Source: Sisyra terminalis
Lineage: Eukaryota; Arthropoda; Insecta; Neuroptera; Sisyridae
Reading direction: 5' to 3'
Length of the DNA stretch: 64,000 nt
Assembly (NCBI GenBank): GCA_958496175.1
Contig: OY292277.1
Location: 45,023,050 to 45,087,049, forward strand
Shown: one piece after another, positions 1 through 18,100 of the stretch
How the letters are laid out: every line of letters begins with the position of its first letter
Position numbering within the stretch: position 1 is the first letter of the stretch
Program-made: the position numbers and the translations under genes
Notes under the pieces: generated by a model
What the model was told of the DNA's origin: nothing
The model's database searches: none
The model's input: the letters and a program-made list of their open reading frames with translations, nothing else

Positions 1-235
1 ATGGTAAACATGCATTTAAAAGAACAGTACCAGCTTAATACAAGTAGTTTTGATAGATATATTTATATTTTTGTTCATCTTTGTCTTTCGCATAGTTATA
101 GTAAAATTTTTGAGAAATTTGTTACTGTGAAGATAAGAAAGACAAAGAAATCAACATAAAGCACTGTAAGAAATAGTCGATTTTTTAATGGTAAATATGC
201 ATTTGAAAAAAATGATCCTTAACAATTTAAAACAG
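1..235 (+). other. Cul1 intron, 3' part
   Basis: This is non-coding sequence ending in an acceptor (aaaacag) directly before the first Cul1 exon seen here. The exons for roughly the first 55 residues of cullin-1 are not present, so they lie left of the window. The ATG at position 1 opens no useful frame. A short imperfect repeat (atggtaaaYatgcattt) occurs at the start and again near 188. Confidence 0.7.
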
Positions 236-5661
<5,426 letters not shown>

Positions 5662-5868
5662 TTACATCTCACACGGCGCTAAATTGACCGTCCCAGTCAA
5701 ATTTCTTTATACGTTACACTTTATTTCATTTTATATTTTGTGCGTGCGTACCAAAACTTTCAAATATTATGTGTGCGTGTGTGTTCGGTAACATCTGTTC
5801 ATAAGTGACTTATCTTTGGCTTTATTTTCTTATTATGATACATTTTTTTTTTCTCTTAGGGCGACTGT

Positions 5869-5874
5869 AATAAA
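5869..5874 (+). terminator. Candidate poly(A) signal of Cul1
   Basis: AATAAA about 210 nt past the Cul1 stop codon, on the coding strand. Confidence 0.45.
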
Positions 5875-7493
5875 GGCATATATTTATATATAAATATAAT
5901 ATTTAAAATTTGTTGTAATTCAATTTTGAATGTACATCGAAAATGATTATAAATGCGCTTTACTTTCAATTGAAACAATGTTTTGCGATTAGGTCTAACA
6001 GAGAATCGATTATTTTCTATTTGAAAAATATAGTGGAGCTATTTTAGTTATAAACTTGATTTTAAAGAATCAACTATATTAGTTGTGTAATCACCTTTTT
6101 TTTACTTGTGTATTTAGTTTTCAACTTTCAATAGGCTTTGTTATATTTTTCATGGGGAAATATGTTTAGTTTTGACTCAAAATTGTAAATAACTAAAAGT
6201 AACAAATGTTTAACTCGCTAAAACAGTAATGAAAAGTGATTTTCGAAATGTACATAAAAAACTCAATTTCACCAATCGAAAACAAATATTTTATCTGAAA
6301 TTAGTTTTGTAAAACAAATAACAAATCTATAAATAAATTAAAAAAACGCATGTCAAGTTTTTAGATGTTAAATCTAAAAATGCATTTCTCTAACTTTCCT
6401 TATTTTTGTTGTATCACTTGAGAAAATGTGATTGATTTGAACGGGGAAATATAGTTTCGATTTTTCCAAGAGACAACTGCAAGTACAACGAACAATTCTA
6501 CAGAAAAAAAAAACTATTTTGCGGCGATTCAATTAGTTTATAGCTCTTATATTTAGTGTAACAATACATAAATTATAGCTTTAATAAAGAAGTTCGTTTA
6601 TTCAGATAGAAACCATGTTAAAATGATAATACTAAACTATTGAAACCTTGAAACATTTCAAATTAATTGATAATATGAGAAGAATGGGACACTGGCATTA
6701 GGACTTTATATTTTATTTTAATTTAACAAAAAAAAACTGTATTTCGTTATAACTGAGTTTTACGGCATTAAAACAATTTAAGAAAAAAATATATGTATTT
6801 ATTTTTTATTGTATCTTCCCTTTACTCCTTTTATCAACTGATTTTTAAACCAAAATGAATATTGGAAAGGATTCACTTAAGAGCATTTTACAGAGGAAAA
6901 TTGTGAAATTCGATTTGAAAGTTCATTAAAAGCATCAATATAAACGTTCAAACTATCAGAACATTAAATTAATTTACTTATTACTTTTACTTAAATTTTC
7001 ACATAAGTAAATTGCACATGACTGCTAGAAAAGCGTTTATATAATGAACTGTGAATTTAAACCAAACCTGTGGAGCAGTAGCGTAATGGGTGCAGGGGGG
7101 GGGGGGCATAGCCCCGGGTGGGACATAAAAATGGGACGGTATATTGACATTGATAATTCCATAAAATATTTTGCTTTGAAAAAATACACGAAGAGAATAA
7201 TTGAAAGTATTTGATTTTTCTTGACTAATGATGAAAATGGGGGGCGGTGAATTTTCGATCAGCTTCGGATGGCAAAAATATACGTTAAGCCTCTGCTGGG
7301 AAGCCGGAAGAATTTGATCGAAATGGAACTAAAACATTTAATTTAGCCGAGTTGGAGACATCAAAATGTATACTAGAACCAACTTCTATCAATTTTATGC
7401 TAAAAATATTTTATTGAGTACTTAATTTTTTCCTTTGAATAGTGAATTCCCTGAATAGAATCCACATAATATTGAGTACATTAGGTACAATAT

Positions 7494-7676
7494 CAAGGGC
7501 GGATTCAAGTTTTTTTCTGGGGGGGGGGCACAATATCATCATTCCAACCAGAAATAGACTAGAGTTTCACTAATGTTTTAATTTGCTTCTAAGTATGTAC
7601 TGTGATGGAATTTCCACATCACACAAAAATACCGTGGGAGGGGGGGGGGCAATTGCCCCCCTTAAATCCATCCTTG
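7494..7676. mobile_element. Short hAT-like MITE with G-rich ends
   Basis: 183 bp bounded by caagggcggattcaag and its imperfect complement cttaaatccatccttg, each followed inward by a run of G (or C). Flanking 8-mers tacaatat and tacagtat differ at one base, consistent with an old 8-bp target duplication. No coding capacity. Confidence 0.65.
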
Positions 7677-9000
7677 TACAGTATTATAGATATACACAGT
7701 ATTGAGTTCGAATCTCGTAATGAGCAATTTTTTAATATTTTCAATGTACGAATTTTTATAAACTCTTAATTCGCTAAAGATCTTTAACAGTAATAATGTA
7801 ACGACAAACAAAAAGAAATCTTCCTATTAAGCTTTCGCGTGACCATAAGTCGGGCAACCATTATAAAGCTGGCGTTTTTTAAGAGGGTAGGCAATATGTA
7901 CACGGCCCTTGTACAATGGTTGCCTATACTTTAACCATGTATAGAAAATATATCAAAATATTATTTATTTGGTTTTATCTTCTAAAATCAATATAGAAAG
8001 TAAAGATAAAAGGGTTGTATTGAGGAGTAGCAAACCGGTTCTTTTAGTGTGGACAAAGAAAGGTGAAGAAAAAATTTAGTGGGGGTTTTCGATACTAAAT
8101 CTTAGAAAAGTAAACATTTTTGCAATTCGCTGGTACGAAAAATATTCCTGTTGATAGTTACCAAAAGATTGTTATAAAGTTTGTACCTATAAATTTGAAA
8201 AAAATAGATTCTAATGGTCTAATTAAAGTCTAATGGTCGAAACACAAAATCCAAAAAAATATGATAAAAATCATCTATAGTAGTTAAAATATTTTTTAAT
8301 TGAAATAATAAAATATTTTATTATTAAATTTATGAAATAAAATTTATAATACTACATATATTGTTACATTTTGTTATTATTTAAAAGTATCACTATAAAG
8401 TCTTTCTAGGGGCCACTTCTATTCTAAATGAGGTCCTGAAATTCTTAATCATTGTTAATCTCAAATAGATCATCAACCTTGATTTTCGTACACAAAATTT
8501 TGGGCATAATGCCGCCCCTGGTTTATTCTATAAAAATAAAATGTTTTCATATTTTATTGATTACTTTATAAAAGATCAATCGATTACTGAGATCTATCCA
8601 GAAGTGATATACCTGCCATGAAAGTCTTTACGTAATTCTGATTTTTGTTCAGAAGTCAACATTTGCAGCGATACAAAACCGTAATATTTATCTTGCAAAG
8701 TCGGCTTGCAAACGTAATTCCCTGTAAGCCCTAATTAACTTTTAGTGAACCCCACTGTTGCACAGATGTCGAAGGTGAAATTTACAAGGCCCCCCGCTGA
8801 ATTACAATATTCTCATACCTAGAGACGAACAAAACTTTGCCAGCTCTGTCTTTTTTATTACAAATTTACAATATTGCCAAAAATTCCTAATACCTTTTTT
8901 TTTCAAAACGAAAAATCCTCCACTACCTGAAACTTATACGAATTGTTCCAATGACTTGGCGTGCGAGTAGCAGTTTGCTTGTAAATGTTTTCCAACCGAA

Positions 9001-9777
9001 ATGTTTGTAGGAATTGATTATAATTGCACGAAAATGTGGTTGATTTTGATATTTATTTTTACCGGAGTGAGGAGTGCAAGTGTTAAACATGTTTTATATG
9101 GAAATAATATGGACCATTCAACTACTGCGCCAACGACTAACTCGCATTTTAGTAAAAACAGCAATAGTTGTAACGACATGTCGGACAACGAATTGCGACA
9201 AATTCTTGGTCCGGCTTTTAATCCTCGATATATGAGCATAAACGAACCAGTTGTTGCCAATCAACAATCGGATAATGGGGGAATGAAACGTACGATTTAC
9301 GACTATTCCCTTGATTTCTACGTGGACAACACCTTCCAAAAAATCGACAGTGAAATCGCAGCTTGGGATGTGAAATACTACGAATTACCATCAACCAGTG
9401 AAAGTGATCATCCGAGTAATCGAAATTCTCGCTCCCTAATAAACAACCGCAAAAAAGATTCTTCATTTTACACCTCGGCATCGTCCCCGAGTGTACTCCG
9501 CAAACCGTGGGAGTGCGAATCCCAAATACGATGGCTCGACCTCGGTCGCGAATATTTTCCGCGATATCTACGAACTGTTGAGTGTCTAGCCCATGATTGC
9601 TGGTACGGACATTACACGTGTAAACCCCGATCGTTCACCGTTAAAATTTTACGTAGACGTTATGGAAATTGTGCTCCTATTTATAAAACAGGACAAGCGG
9701 GTTTGCCGCAGGAATTACGACAAACGTGGATTTGGGAGGAACGAGCCGTAAACTTTTGTTGTGATTGTGCCGTTTAA
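9001..9777 (+). CDS. trk: Trunk, cystine-knot ligand of the Torso receptor kinase
   Basis: Trunk is a secreted cystine-knot growth factor that, after proteolytic activation, stimulates the receptor tyrosine kinase Torso to pattern the embryo ends in flies and beetles. The uninterrupted frame is 258 residues. A second ATG at 9034 (MWLILIFIF) begins a cleaner signal peptide and has a good context (aaaATG), so the mature start may be there, giving 247 residues. The middle is low-complexity with basic patches (NRNSRS, NNRKKD) that could be processing sites. The last 90 residues carry the knot: WECESQIRWLDLG, EYFPRYLRTVEC, CWYGHYTCKPRSFTVKILRR and the terminal CCDC, with eight cysteines. PTTH is the nearest relative, but the SFTVKILRR segment fits Trunk better. 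Confidence 0.87.
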   Translation: MFVGIDYNCTKMWLILIFIFTGVRSASVKHVLYGNNMDHSTTAPTTNSHFSKNSNSCNDMSDNELRQILGPAFNPRYMSINEPVVANQQSDNGGMKRTIYDYSLDFYVDNTFQKIDSEIAAWDVKYYELPSTSESDHPSNRNSRSLINNRKKDSSFYTSASSPSVLRKPWECESQIRWLDLGREYFPRYLRTVECLAHDCWYGHYTCKPRSFTVKILRRRYGNCAPIYKTGQAGLPQELRQTWIWEERAVNFCCDCAV

Positions 9778-9980
9778 AAGTTGGAAAATTTCGAAGACAT
9801 TAAGTAAAAGCAAACTGTGATTTGATTTTTAACCATTGTTATGGTATAGTTCGGCGTTTCTCAAACTTTCCCATATGTGGCCCGAATATTTCATACTAGA
9901 AATGAGAGTACGACTCGTAGAATTCTAGTCAGAGGGGTCCAAATTAAGGGAGTTCATGTCTTAAAGACTTTTGTTTCACA

Positions 9981-9986
9981 AATAAA
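9981..9986 (+). terminator. Candidate poly(A) signal of trunk
   Basis: AATAAA 204 nt after the trunk stop codon on the coding strand. Confidence 0.4.
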
Positions 9987-10127
9987 AAAGATAACATTAA
10001 AGTCACATCTTAATAAATTAATCAACACCTTAGCACTATATTTCATTAAATATCTTTAATTTTCCATGGTCTATTTCAAAGTTGCATCAATAAATTTAAA
10101 AGATTTATTGCAATCAATTAATACTTA

Positions 10128-10263
10128 ACACTCAATCATAAATTTATGGATGTTTTCCTCGAGTTTTCCGAGAAAAACAATAGTTAATGATGGTAACACT
10201 TAATCATAAATTTATTGATGTTTTCCTCGAATTTTCTGAAAAAAATAATGGTTAATGATGTTA
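10128..10263. repeat. 68-bp unit, two tandem copies
   Basis: The unit beginning acacttaatcataaattta repeats with a 68-nt period and several substitutions; a third copy starts (aacactttt) and stops. It is a local duplication without coding potential. Confidence 0.7.
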
Positions 10264-11866
10264 ACACTTTTGTTTTCGATATAACTTTTGAAGCATTGAG
10301 ATAACAATCTTTTATGTTTGAAAATTCAACTTATTTTTTCAAACATTGAATAAAATCAGTGCAAAAGAGTTTATAGCAAGAAAAAACGTACTATTTAGGA
10401 CTTTGCGGGTCATTTAAAAAACACAATTTTGTAAACAATATTACCCGTTTTTTCTCAGAAAATCTAAGCATTAAAAAGAAGTCAATATTAAAAGTCCATT
10501 TTCATTGTTAATTTTTTTTTTCGGAATACGTTTACGCTGGATGGCTTCTCGAAACGTGATCGCAATTAGTGCAGTACAATTCATTAAAGAAAGACCACAT
10601 AAACACCTGTTGTTTTAAAAATAATGGATAATAATTGTAAAATTGAGGGTAGCTTTAATAGTGCTTCCTCGTCTAATTTTCAATGTTATACATTAATTAA
10701 AAAGAGTTGCGCAATATTTCATCAGACCATCCAGCAAAAGACGTACTCTTCTATCAAAGCTATGCAATACTACTTAGTGCATATAGTTTTTTGAAGACTA
10801 AGCTTTTAAGCCTCCAATTTATATCTAAACAATAAAAATATTCATCTTCCTTTATGCCCTAATTTTTGGGTGGCAATGTACAGTTTGAGAAACAGCTGAT
10901 AGATTTTTAAATTTTTTATTATAGTATAATATGTATATAATTCACTAGTATATTACATTGTATTTAAATTAAATTAGATAACTCTCATATATTTATGAAA
11001 CTTGTATATGCAAAGAAAAATAAATCTTCTGCTTTTTTTTTTTAAAAAAAAATCAATAAACTTACTCATATTTAAACAGAATTATTTGTAAATTTTTTCA
11101 GGTGAACTTCACAAATTGTAGAAAAGTATTGAAATTATTTAATGGAAAAGAATTATTACGAGAATTAAGATAATTTTTGTAGCTCACGTTTTGTGCTACG
11201 TTTCATCATCTGATTGTTGACTTCTTCAGATGACTCTTGATAATTTGATATAATCAACAAGTATTTATAAAAAAAATTTAATGAATTACACTTAAATATT
11301 TGAAAAATTTCTGCAATAATTCTTTTCATTTATAATTTCGGACAACATGAGCATAATGGCTAACCCAAACTTTAAATTGCATTTTTCTTTAATTATATTA
11401 ATGAACACATTTGTCTACTTTTGGCTGTGAAACGGGGCAGTGATTTGTCACATTATGTTTTCACTAATTGGCAGTGAATCTTTTACTGTTTTTTCTATTT
11501 AAAAAAGTTTTTTTCAGTCGAAAAATTGGTACTTATTAGATGGGGTTAAGTTTCGTGGATATGCATTGATTGATTTTTTACACACATCAATAGGCAATTA
11601 TTTGGAAAGGGTTTATTTAATTAGCAATAGTTTAGTTAATTATCGAAATTATATAAACTTACATGTTTTTTCTGCAAAAATATAGAAAAAATATACTTTT
11701 TCGGTCACAATAAACTTTTCACATTTGACACTAAACAAAAAAAACAAAACAATACCTTTCGCATTGTTGCGACAAAGTAGCGTTGTTTACTAGACTGTAG
11801 CGCCAATAATTCAAATTTGGAAATTAAATTTTAAAATTAAGTTTTTTTCAAATTACTCGCAAATAT

Positions 11867-11872
11867 TTTATT
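11867..11872 (-). terminator. Possible poly(A) signal of fibrillin
   Basis: AATAAA on the minus strand about 320 nt past the fibrillin stop. Other AATAAA-like words occur nearby, so the choice is uncertain. Confidence 0.3.
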
Positions 11873-12188
11873 TTTATGAGAAAGAAAATTTATCCTAAAT
11901 TTAAATTGCAGTATTTAAATGAGCTTGACAATAATATTACTAGTAAAAATTTAAAAAATAGGCGGTAAAACTAAGTTTTTTTGTCATTTTTTATGAGAAA
12001 ATAATGTCTAAAAGATTTTATACTGTTTAATTGTTTTAATAGTATCAATTTTTAATGAAAACTATTGCTAATTTACTATGATTTCGTTTTACGCAAAACT
12101 TCCCAATCAATTTCCTTCAAACCATGCATATCCACGCACCAAAAGTTGACTTGGACTGAACTATTGGCAAAAATAAATAATAAATACT

Positions 12189-15100
12189 CTACTTTTCAGT
12201 GACTATGATTCGAATTGCTAATATTAAAGGTTTTTCAAGGTTCTCTATGCTGGTTAAATTCGTAGTGTTAAAGATAATATTGTCTATGATGGCCCGGCCA
12301 TGGATTTCCAACTCAAATATGTCAGGTTTTTTGAGTTTCCTCTTAAAATGCAATCCCCAAATGTCATGTCGTTTGATTAGTTCAAGCTTCTTCTCTTCGT
12401 TACCACGAATGATTTTGTATTCCATTGGAACCTGAAATCAGGTGGAAACCATTCGAATAAATGCTTTTTTTGACGATTTTTTTAAAGACCTACCGTAACT
12501 GCTGGTTGTAATTTTATTAGATGGTTTCGATGTTTGGTTTGGTCCAAAGTTAAATTCAAGACGATTTCCTTTTCGTGGCGATGTCTTCGGCGCCGTTGTC
12601 CACCAGGTCGCCGTAATAAATGTTGGATGTATTCGGATTGATGTGATCGCCTATGCCTTCCATTGATCTAAGAAATAATTTATAAATACAAATAATTACG
12701 AAGATATACTCATTTTATCTAATAAAACCGCTACTTATTTAAATCTCAGTAAGAAATTAATCCATTTCCAGAATTGATTTGAAACTTTAAATTCAACTTA
12801 TAAGGAGGAAGAAATATTTGTAGATATTACCGTTAAAGTTTATAATAAAAGAACTGTTGGTTAAGTTATGCATCAGAATTAAAATATCAAATCTATTACA
12901 TAATTGGTAATAATTTAAAATTCAATTGAACAATGAACAATTTCTATCGGCAAGACTTTTGCAAAGTTTTTAATTCTATTTTGTACATGCTTGTGTTGTC
13001 GTTTTATACTTAAATTATACATCTATTTGATTTGTCTTGGAGTTAAATATTTAAATCTGGCGTGCAAATCATCTATTTTAAAAATTAAATATCTGGCATT
13101 AATTAACATATTTTAATGTGTACTTATATACCCCATCAATATTTAGCAAGCATTCTTTACTTGCAAAGTTGCAACCCTTTTTACATTGTAATGTTTATTG
13201 CCTACCTGTCCACAAAAGTAAATAATTCTAATATACTTTTCTTTTTTAAATTTATTTTTGCTAAGTTAGTATTTACCTTACAAGAAAAACATCCTTCGGT
13301 AGAAATAATTTTACTATCTGTCTCAGATTTGATAGGATACGTGGGAACATTTCCAATATCTTCGTTTCCATAACTCGAAGCAAGACTTGTAGTGGATCCT
13401 GGAGATATTGTTTGTAAACAATGTCCTTGAGCTATCCGATAATAGCCTTGAGGACATCCACATGCAATACTTCCTGATCCTCCTGATTGGCATCCAAAAG
13501 CACACGGTGCATTCATACATCCTGGACCTACTTGAAGACAAACTTGCAAATCATTATCATATTGATAACCGTCAGGACATCCACATCGATAACTGCCCAA
13601 AGTATTGAAGCAATGCGATCCTCCTGGTCCGTCAGAATTTCCGCATGGATTTGATAAACATTCGTTTTCATCCATACACTTGTTGGTGTAGTAAAAATGA
13701 GGAACATATCCTTCCGGACATGAACTGCAACGGTATCCTCCAATTCGGTTTTGGCATCCATGAGAACATTTAGTTTCATCCGAACATTCGTCCATGTCTA
13801 AACAGTAGGTTCCGCTATGGTCTAATTTGTAACCACGAGGACAAATACATTTATAACTTCCGAGAGTATTGATACAAGTTCCGGGTTTTGCACACATTAA
13901 TCCGCTGTGAATGTTTTCGTTTTCAGCGCATTCGTCAATGTCGAGGCAAACATCACCGATTTGATTGTAACCATCAGGACATCCACATTGGTAACTTCCT
14001 TGAGTGTTGATACATTCGTGTTGACACACATGTTGGCCTGTAGAACATTCGTCAATATCTCGACAAGTGATTCCATCGGGATTTAAAATATAGCCGGCTT
14101 GGCAAGAGCATGTGTAACTTCCTGGGGTGTTTTGGCACGAAAATTGACAAGGTGCTGGTGAATTAGCACATTCGTTAATATCAATACATTGGGTTTTTGT
14201 GGCATCCGCTTTGTATCCTTTGTGGCACATACAGCGATACGATCCGTGGGTATTGATACACTGTCCATTTCGACACAAATCAGGAATGGTTCGGCACTCA
14301 TCAATATCTGTTTTCGACAAAGAAATTAATTTATTTCTGCATATTCCTACATCAATTCTAACTTTAATTTTTCTATGAATTATTAAAAATCTGGTAGGAT
14401 CTGCTTAAGTGTAATTGGTCCTTACCATTTCCGTCGAAGGTGTATCCAGTTTCGAAACACATTTCGGTGTAAGCTTCTGATCCTTTTTCAGGACAAAGTT
14501 CACAATGGGGTCCCCAAGCTTGACCCATTGTACAACAGCAATCGGTTCGGGTAACTTTCATTAGTTCACTTGTATGTGCAACACTACAGCGTCCACCTGG
14601 AAGTTTTTTGAAACAAAATCCGACCCGATGATCTATAAATTAGAAACCAAATAGTTAACGATTATGTAAAAATCGGTATGTAAAATAATTACTGTTATGT
14701 AGTTTATACTAACCGACACATTGCTTTCGATCTGGCGACGGACGGAATCCTTCAAAACAATCACAACGATATCCTCCAGGTAAATTAACACAATGCCCAT
14801 TTTGGCATAATCCTGTATTCAAGGCACACTCGTTTATATCCTGACAATCATCACTCATTCCTACTTGTGTGTATCCTTCAGGACATGTGCACATAAACTT
14901 TCCAATCAAATTTTTACATTGATATTTGCAATTATTTGCCGGAGTATTACATTCATCCACATCTGAATAAAAATTGCCATAATAATTTTCAAAAATTCTT
15001 CAATCAATATTAGATCTTACCAATACAATGTCGACCGTCGGGAGCCAAAGAATATCCGTAAGGACAAATACATCGGAACGATCCTGGTACATTATGACAT

Positions 15101-18100
15101 CTAAAAGCGCATTGATTTCCCATTTCCATACATTCATTCACATCTTCACAAACCTAGAAAAAAAATCTCTATACAAGTGAAGTTATTAAAAAGGAGTTAA
15201 CGTACTTGCATGGGACCTGGAGCAAATCCTTCTCGACAAGAGCATTCAAATCCACCAAGGATATTGGAACAAGTTCCATTTCCGCAAACATTCGTTTGAC
15301 TTAAACATTCATTATCGTCTATGCACTTGTGTCCTGTTCGATCTAAGATATATCCTGCAGGACATTCACAACGGAATGAACCATCTGTATTAATACAATC
15401 ACCTCCATCGCAGACATCTGGCATTAATGCACATTCATCTAAATCTTCCCCCGAATCTTTTCTTCCCGGCCCTTCGGGACAAAGTTTGTTATATTCACCT
15501 AAAAGTAAATTTGATTATTATCATATTAAATAGTCAGTAACAAATAATTACTTGTTCCTTCTTCAGGACAATGTCTGCACTCTCGACCCCAAGCTTTTCC
15601 TTTGGAACAACAACATTCTTTCATCGTTATGGAAATCCCCCTGGGATTTCCACATCGTTCTCTATATCCATGATCGTAACATTGTTCTTGTCGTATATCA
15701 ATACATTTCATTCCAGTTGGTGAAACAATATAGCCTTCAGGACATGTACAAAGCATTCCACCTGGCGTATTGGTACATTCTCCATCTTCACAAATCTCTG
15801 GATTCGTAACGCATTCATCGATATCCTGACAAGTGTTTCGGTCTTCTCCTAGTTCATATCCATCAGGACATGTGCACGTGTAAGATCCCATAAAATTCTG
15901 GCATTTTCCCGGAGACGGGCAAGTGTTTGGAACTTCCCGACATTCATCCACGTCACGACAATGTTGTCCATCGGCCGCTAAAACATATCCAGAAGCACAT
16001 TCGCAGATGAAAGATCCAAGAGTATTGCGACATCTTCCATTTCGACAAAGGAATGGCATTACTCGACATTCATCCACATCAACACAATCATTGTTAACAC
16101 TTAGCTTATATCCAGAGTGGCATAAACATTTATAGGATCCAATACTGTTTACGCATGTTCCATTGTTGCAAATATTTGGGTGGCGTTCGCATTCATTGAT
16201 GTCCAAACATGAATCACGTTCGGCATTCAAGTAATATCCTGTACTGCAGACGCATTGGAAACTTCCTTGCAAATTTTTACATCTTCCGTTGGAACAAGCA
16301 TTTGGTCGTTCGAGACATTCGTCAATGTCGATGCAGTCGCGTAAACTTGTTCCTTGTTTATAGCCTTCAGGACATCTACATTCAAAATGACCAGGTAAGT
16401 TGATACATTGAGCATTGCCGTGGCATGGTGCTCGAAGACATTCATTGTCATCGATACATTGATGGGAATCTTCGTCGTAGACATATCCTCGATTACAGAT
16501 ACATTCAAAGCTTCCCGGAGTGTTAACACAAACTCCATTCGTGCACATTGTAGACATTAACGAACAGTATTGGATTTCCTCAGTTTCATTGGTGAGCCGA
16601 TTGATTATTTGTCCTGGTTTTGACCCACAAAGTTGCGTGTATTCGTCTAAAAATATTTTTTAATTTTATTTGGGCTTTTCAAAAATCTTTTTTGGGAAAA
16701 GAGCTGGAAAGTTATAAGATCTTTTTTGGGAATAAAAATAATGAAACTTACAAGTTCCTTGTGATGGACAAGGTTCACATGGATGTCCCCAAGCTTGACC
16801 CATCGAACAGCAGCACAACATTCGTGTCTGGTCTTGCGACATTGGTGCACTGCATTGTCCTCCCGAATGTTGTAAGAAACAAACTTCTTTTCTCATATCC
16901 ACACATTCCTCTGAAAAACTTTTTGATTAATACATATCTAAGGAAGAAAACAACAAAAGTTACTTTCGCCAGGCATTGGCATAAATCCTGGAGGACAATC
17001 GCAACGATATTTCCCTTCTTCATTGATACAATGACCGACGCCACAAATATTTTCATTTTCGAAGCACTCATTTATATCCTCACAAATTGTATTGGTAATA
17101 TCCAGACGATATCCTTCGTTACATGAACACATAAAGCTTCCGAACGTATTGGTGCAATGTCCATTTTTACATAGATGGGGATGTTCTTCACACTCGTTTA
17201 TATCCTCTAAAACAACCTGAAAAATGTTTACTATAGGATATGTATGAGGGTTGAAATTTATACTTACTGTAACAACATTGGGACGATATCCTGTTCCTCC
17301 GGGACACAAAGCTTGATAATCAGCACTTCCCGGTGCTGGACAAACTTCACATCTTGGTCCCCAAGCTCTTCCAATTGAACAACAACACGCAGCTTTTGTT
17401 ACATCGTCCGATAAAACACCAGTGCAACGATTACGCCGATTTCTTCCTTCCACTGTGGAGTAACAACGCGAAACTCGTCTATCTAAAAATAATGACAACT
17501 CAAATCTTTTTTTCCCTTGAAAAATCAGGAAAACTTACCTACACAAGCGTTTCCTTCAGCCACAAGATCATAATCCGGTGGACATTCACAACGATATTTT
17601 CCCTCAGTATTTATACAAGTTCCATATAGACATGATTGCGGATTTTCACATTCATCAATATCAGTACAATTTCCGCCGGATCCATCAAGTTTATATCCAT
17701 CATCACATTCACATCTAAACATCCCGAAGATGTTTTCACAGCGACCAAATACGCACAAATTGTTGAACATTTGGCATTCGTTTATGTCTGCAAAAAAAAT
17801 AAATTGATACCGTTTTTTATGATTTAGTATATTGTTTAATCATACCAACGCAAGATTTATCGTTGTTGCCATCTTCTGCGTGCATAAAACCCATTTCACA
17901 TTCACAACGGAATGATCCAGGATAATTCAAACAATGTCCATTTTCACATAAGTTTGGATCATTTGAACATTCGTCAATATCGGTACAAGAGTACCCGTTG
18001 CCTTTAAATCCTACATCACAAACACATTTAAAGGATCCTTCTGTATTAATGCATCTAGCGTTTTGGTCACATCCTCCATTGTTGGTTAAACATTCGTTAA

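Larger units (their letters stand above)
5662..9000. other. Intergenic, Cul1 to trunk
   Basis: No gene was recognised. It holds the Cul1 3' UTR and poly(A) signal, a short hAT-like MITE (7494-7676), and at about 7073-7125 a lone transposon-end-like stretch (gcagtagcgtaatgggtgca followed by a G run), similar to the ends of the hAT element at 51.3 kb. The rest is AT-rich without long frames. Confidence 0.6.
9778..12188. other. Intergenic, trunk to fibrillin (convergent genes)
   Basis: Trunk and fibrillin converge here, so the stretch must hold both 3' ends. AATAAA at 9981 suits trunk; TTTATT at 11867-11872 reads AATAAA for fibrillin. A 68-bp tandem duplication lies at 10128-10263. Nothing else coding was recognised. 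Confidence 0.6.

Noticed and set aside
7095..7650. Runs of G as possible G-quadruplex regulators
   Set aside because: The runs at 7497-7676 belong to the ends of a MITE and the one at 7098 to a transposon-end-like remnant, so a regulatory role is not supported.
9018..9481. Three overlapping minus-strand open frames inside trunk
   Set aside because: They are antisense shadows of a well-supported plus-strand gene and match no known family.
13408..17827. Several plus-strand open frames of 60-168 codons across the fibrillin exons
   Set aside because: They run antisense to EGF and TB exons, cross true introns and have no recognisable domains.
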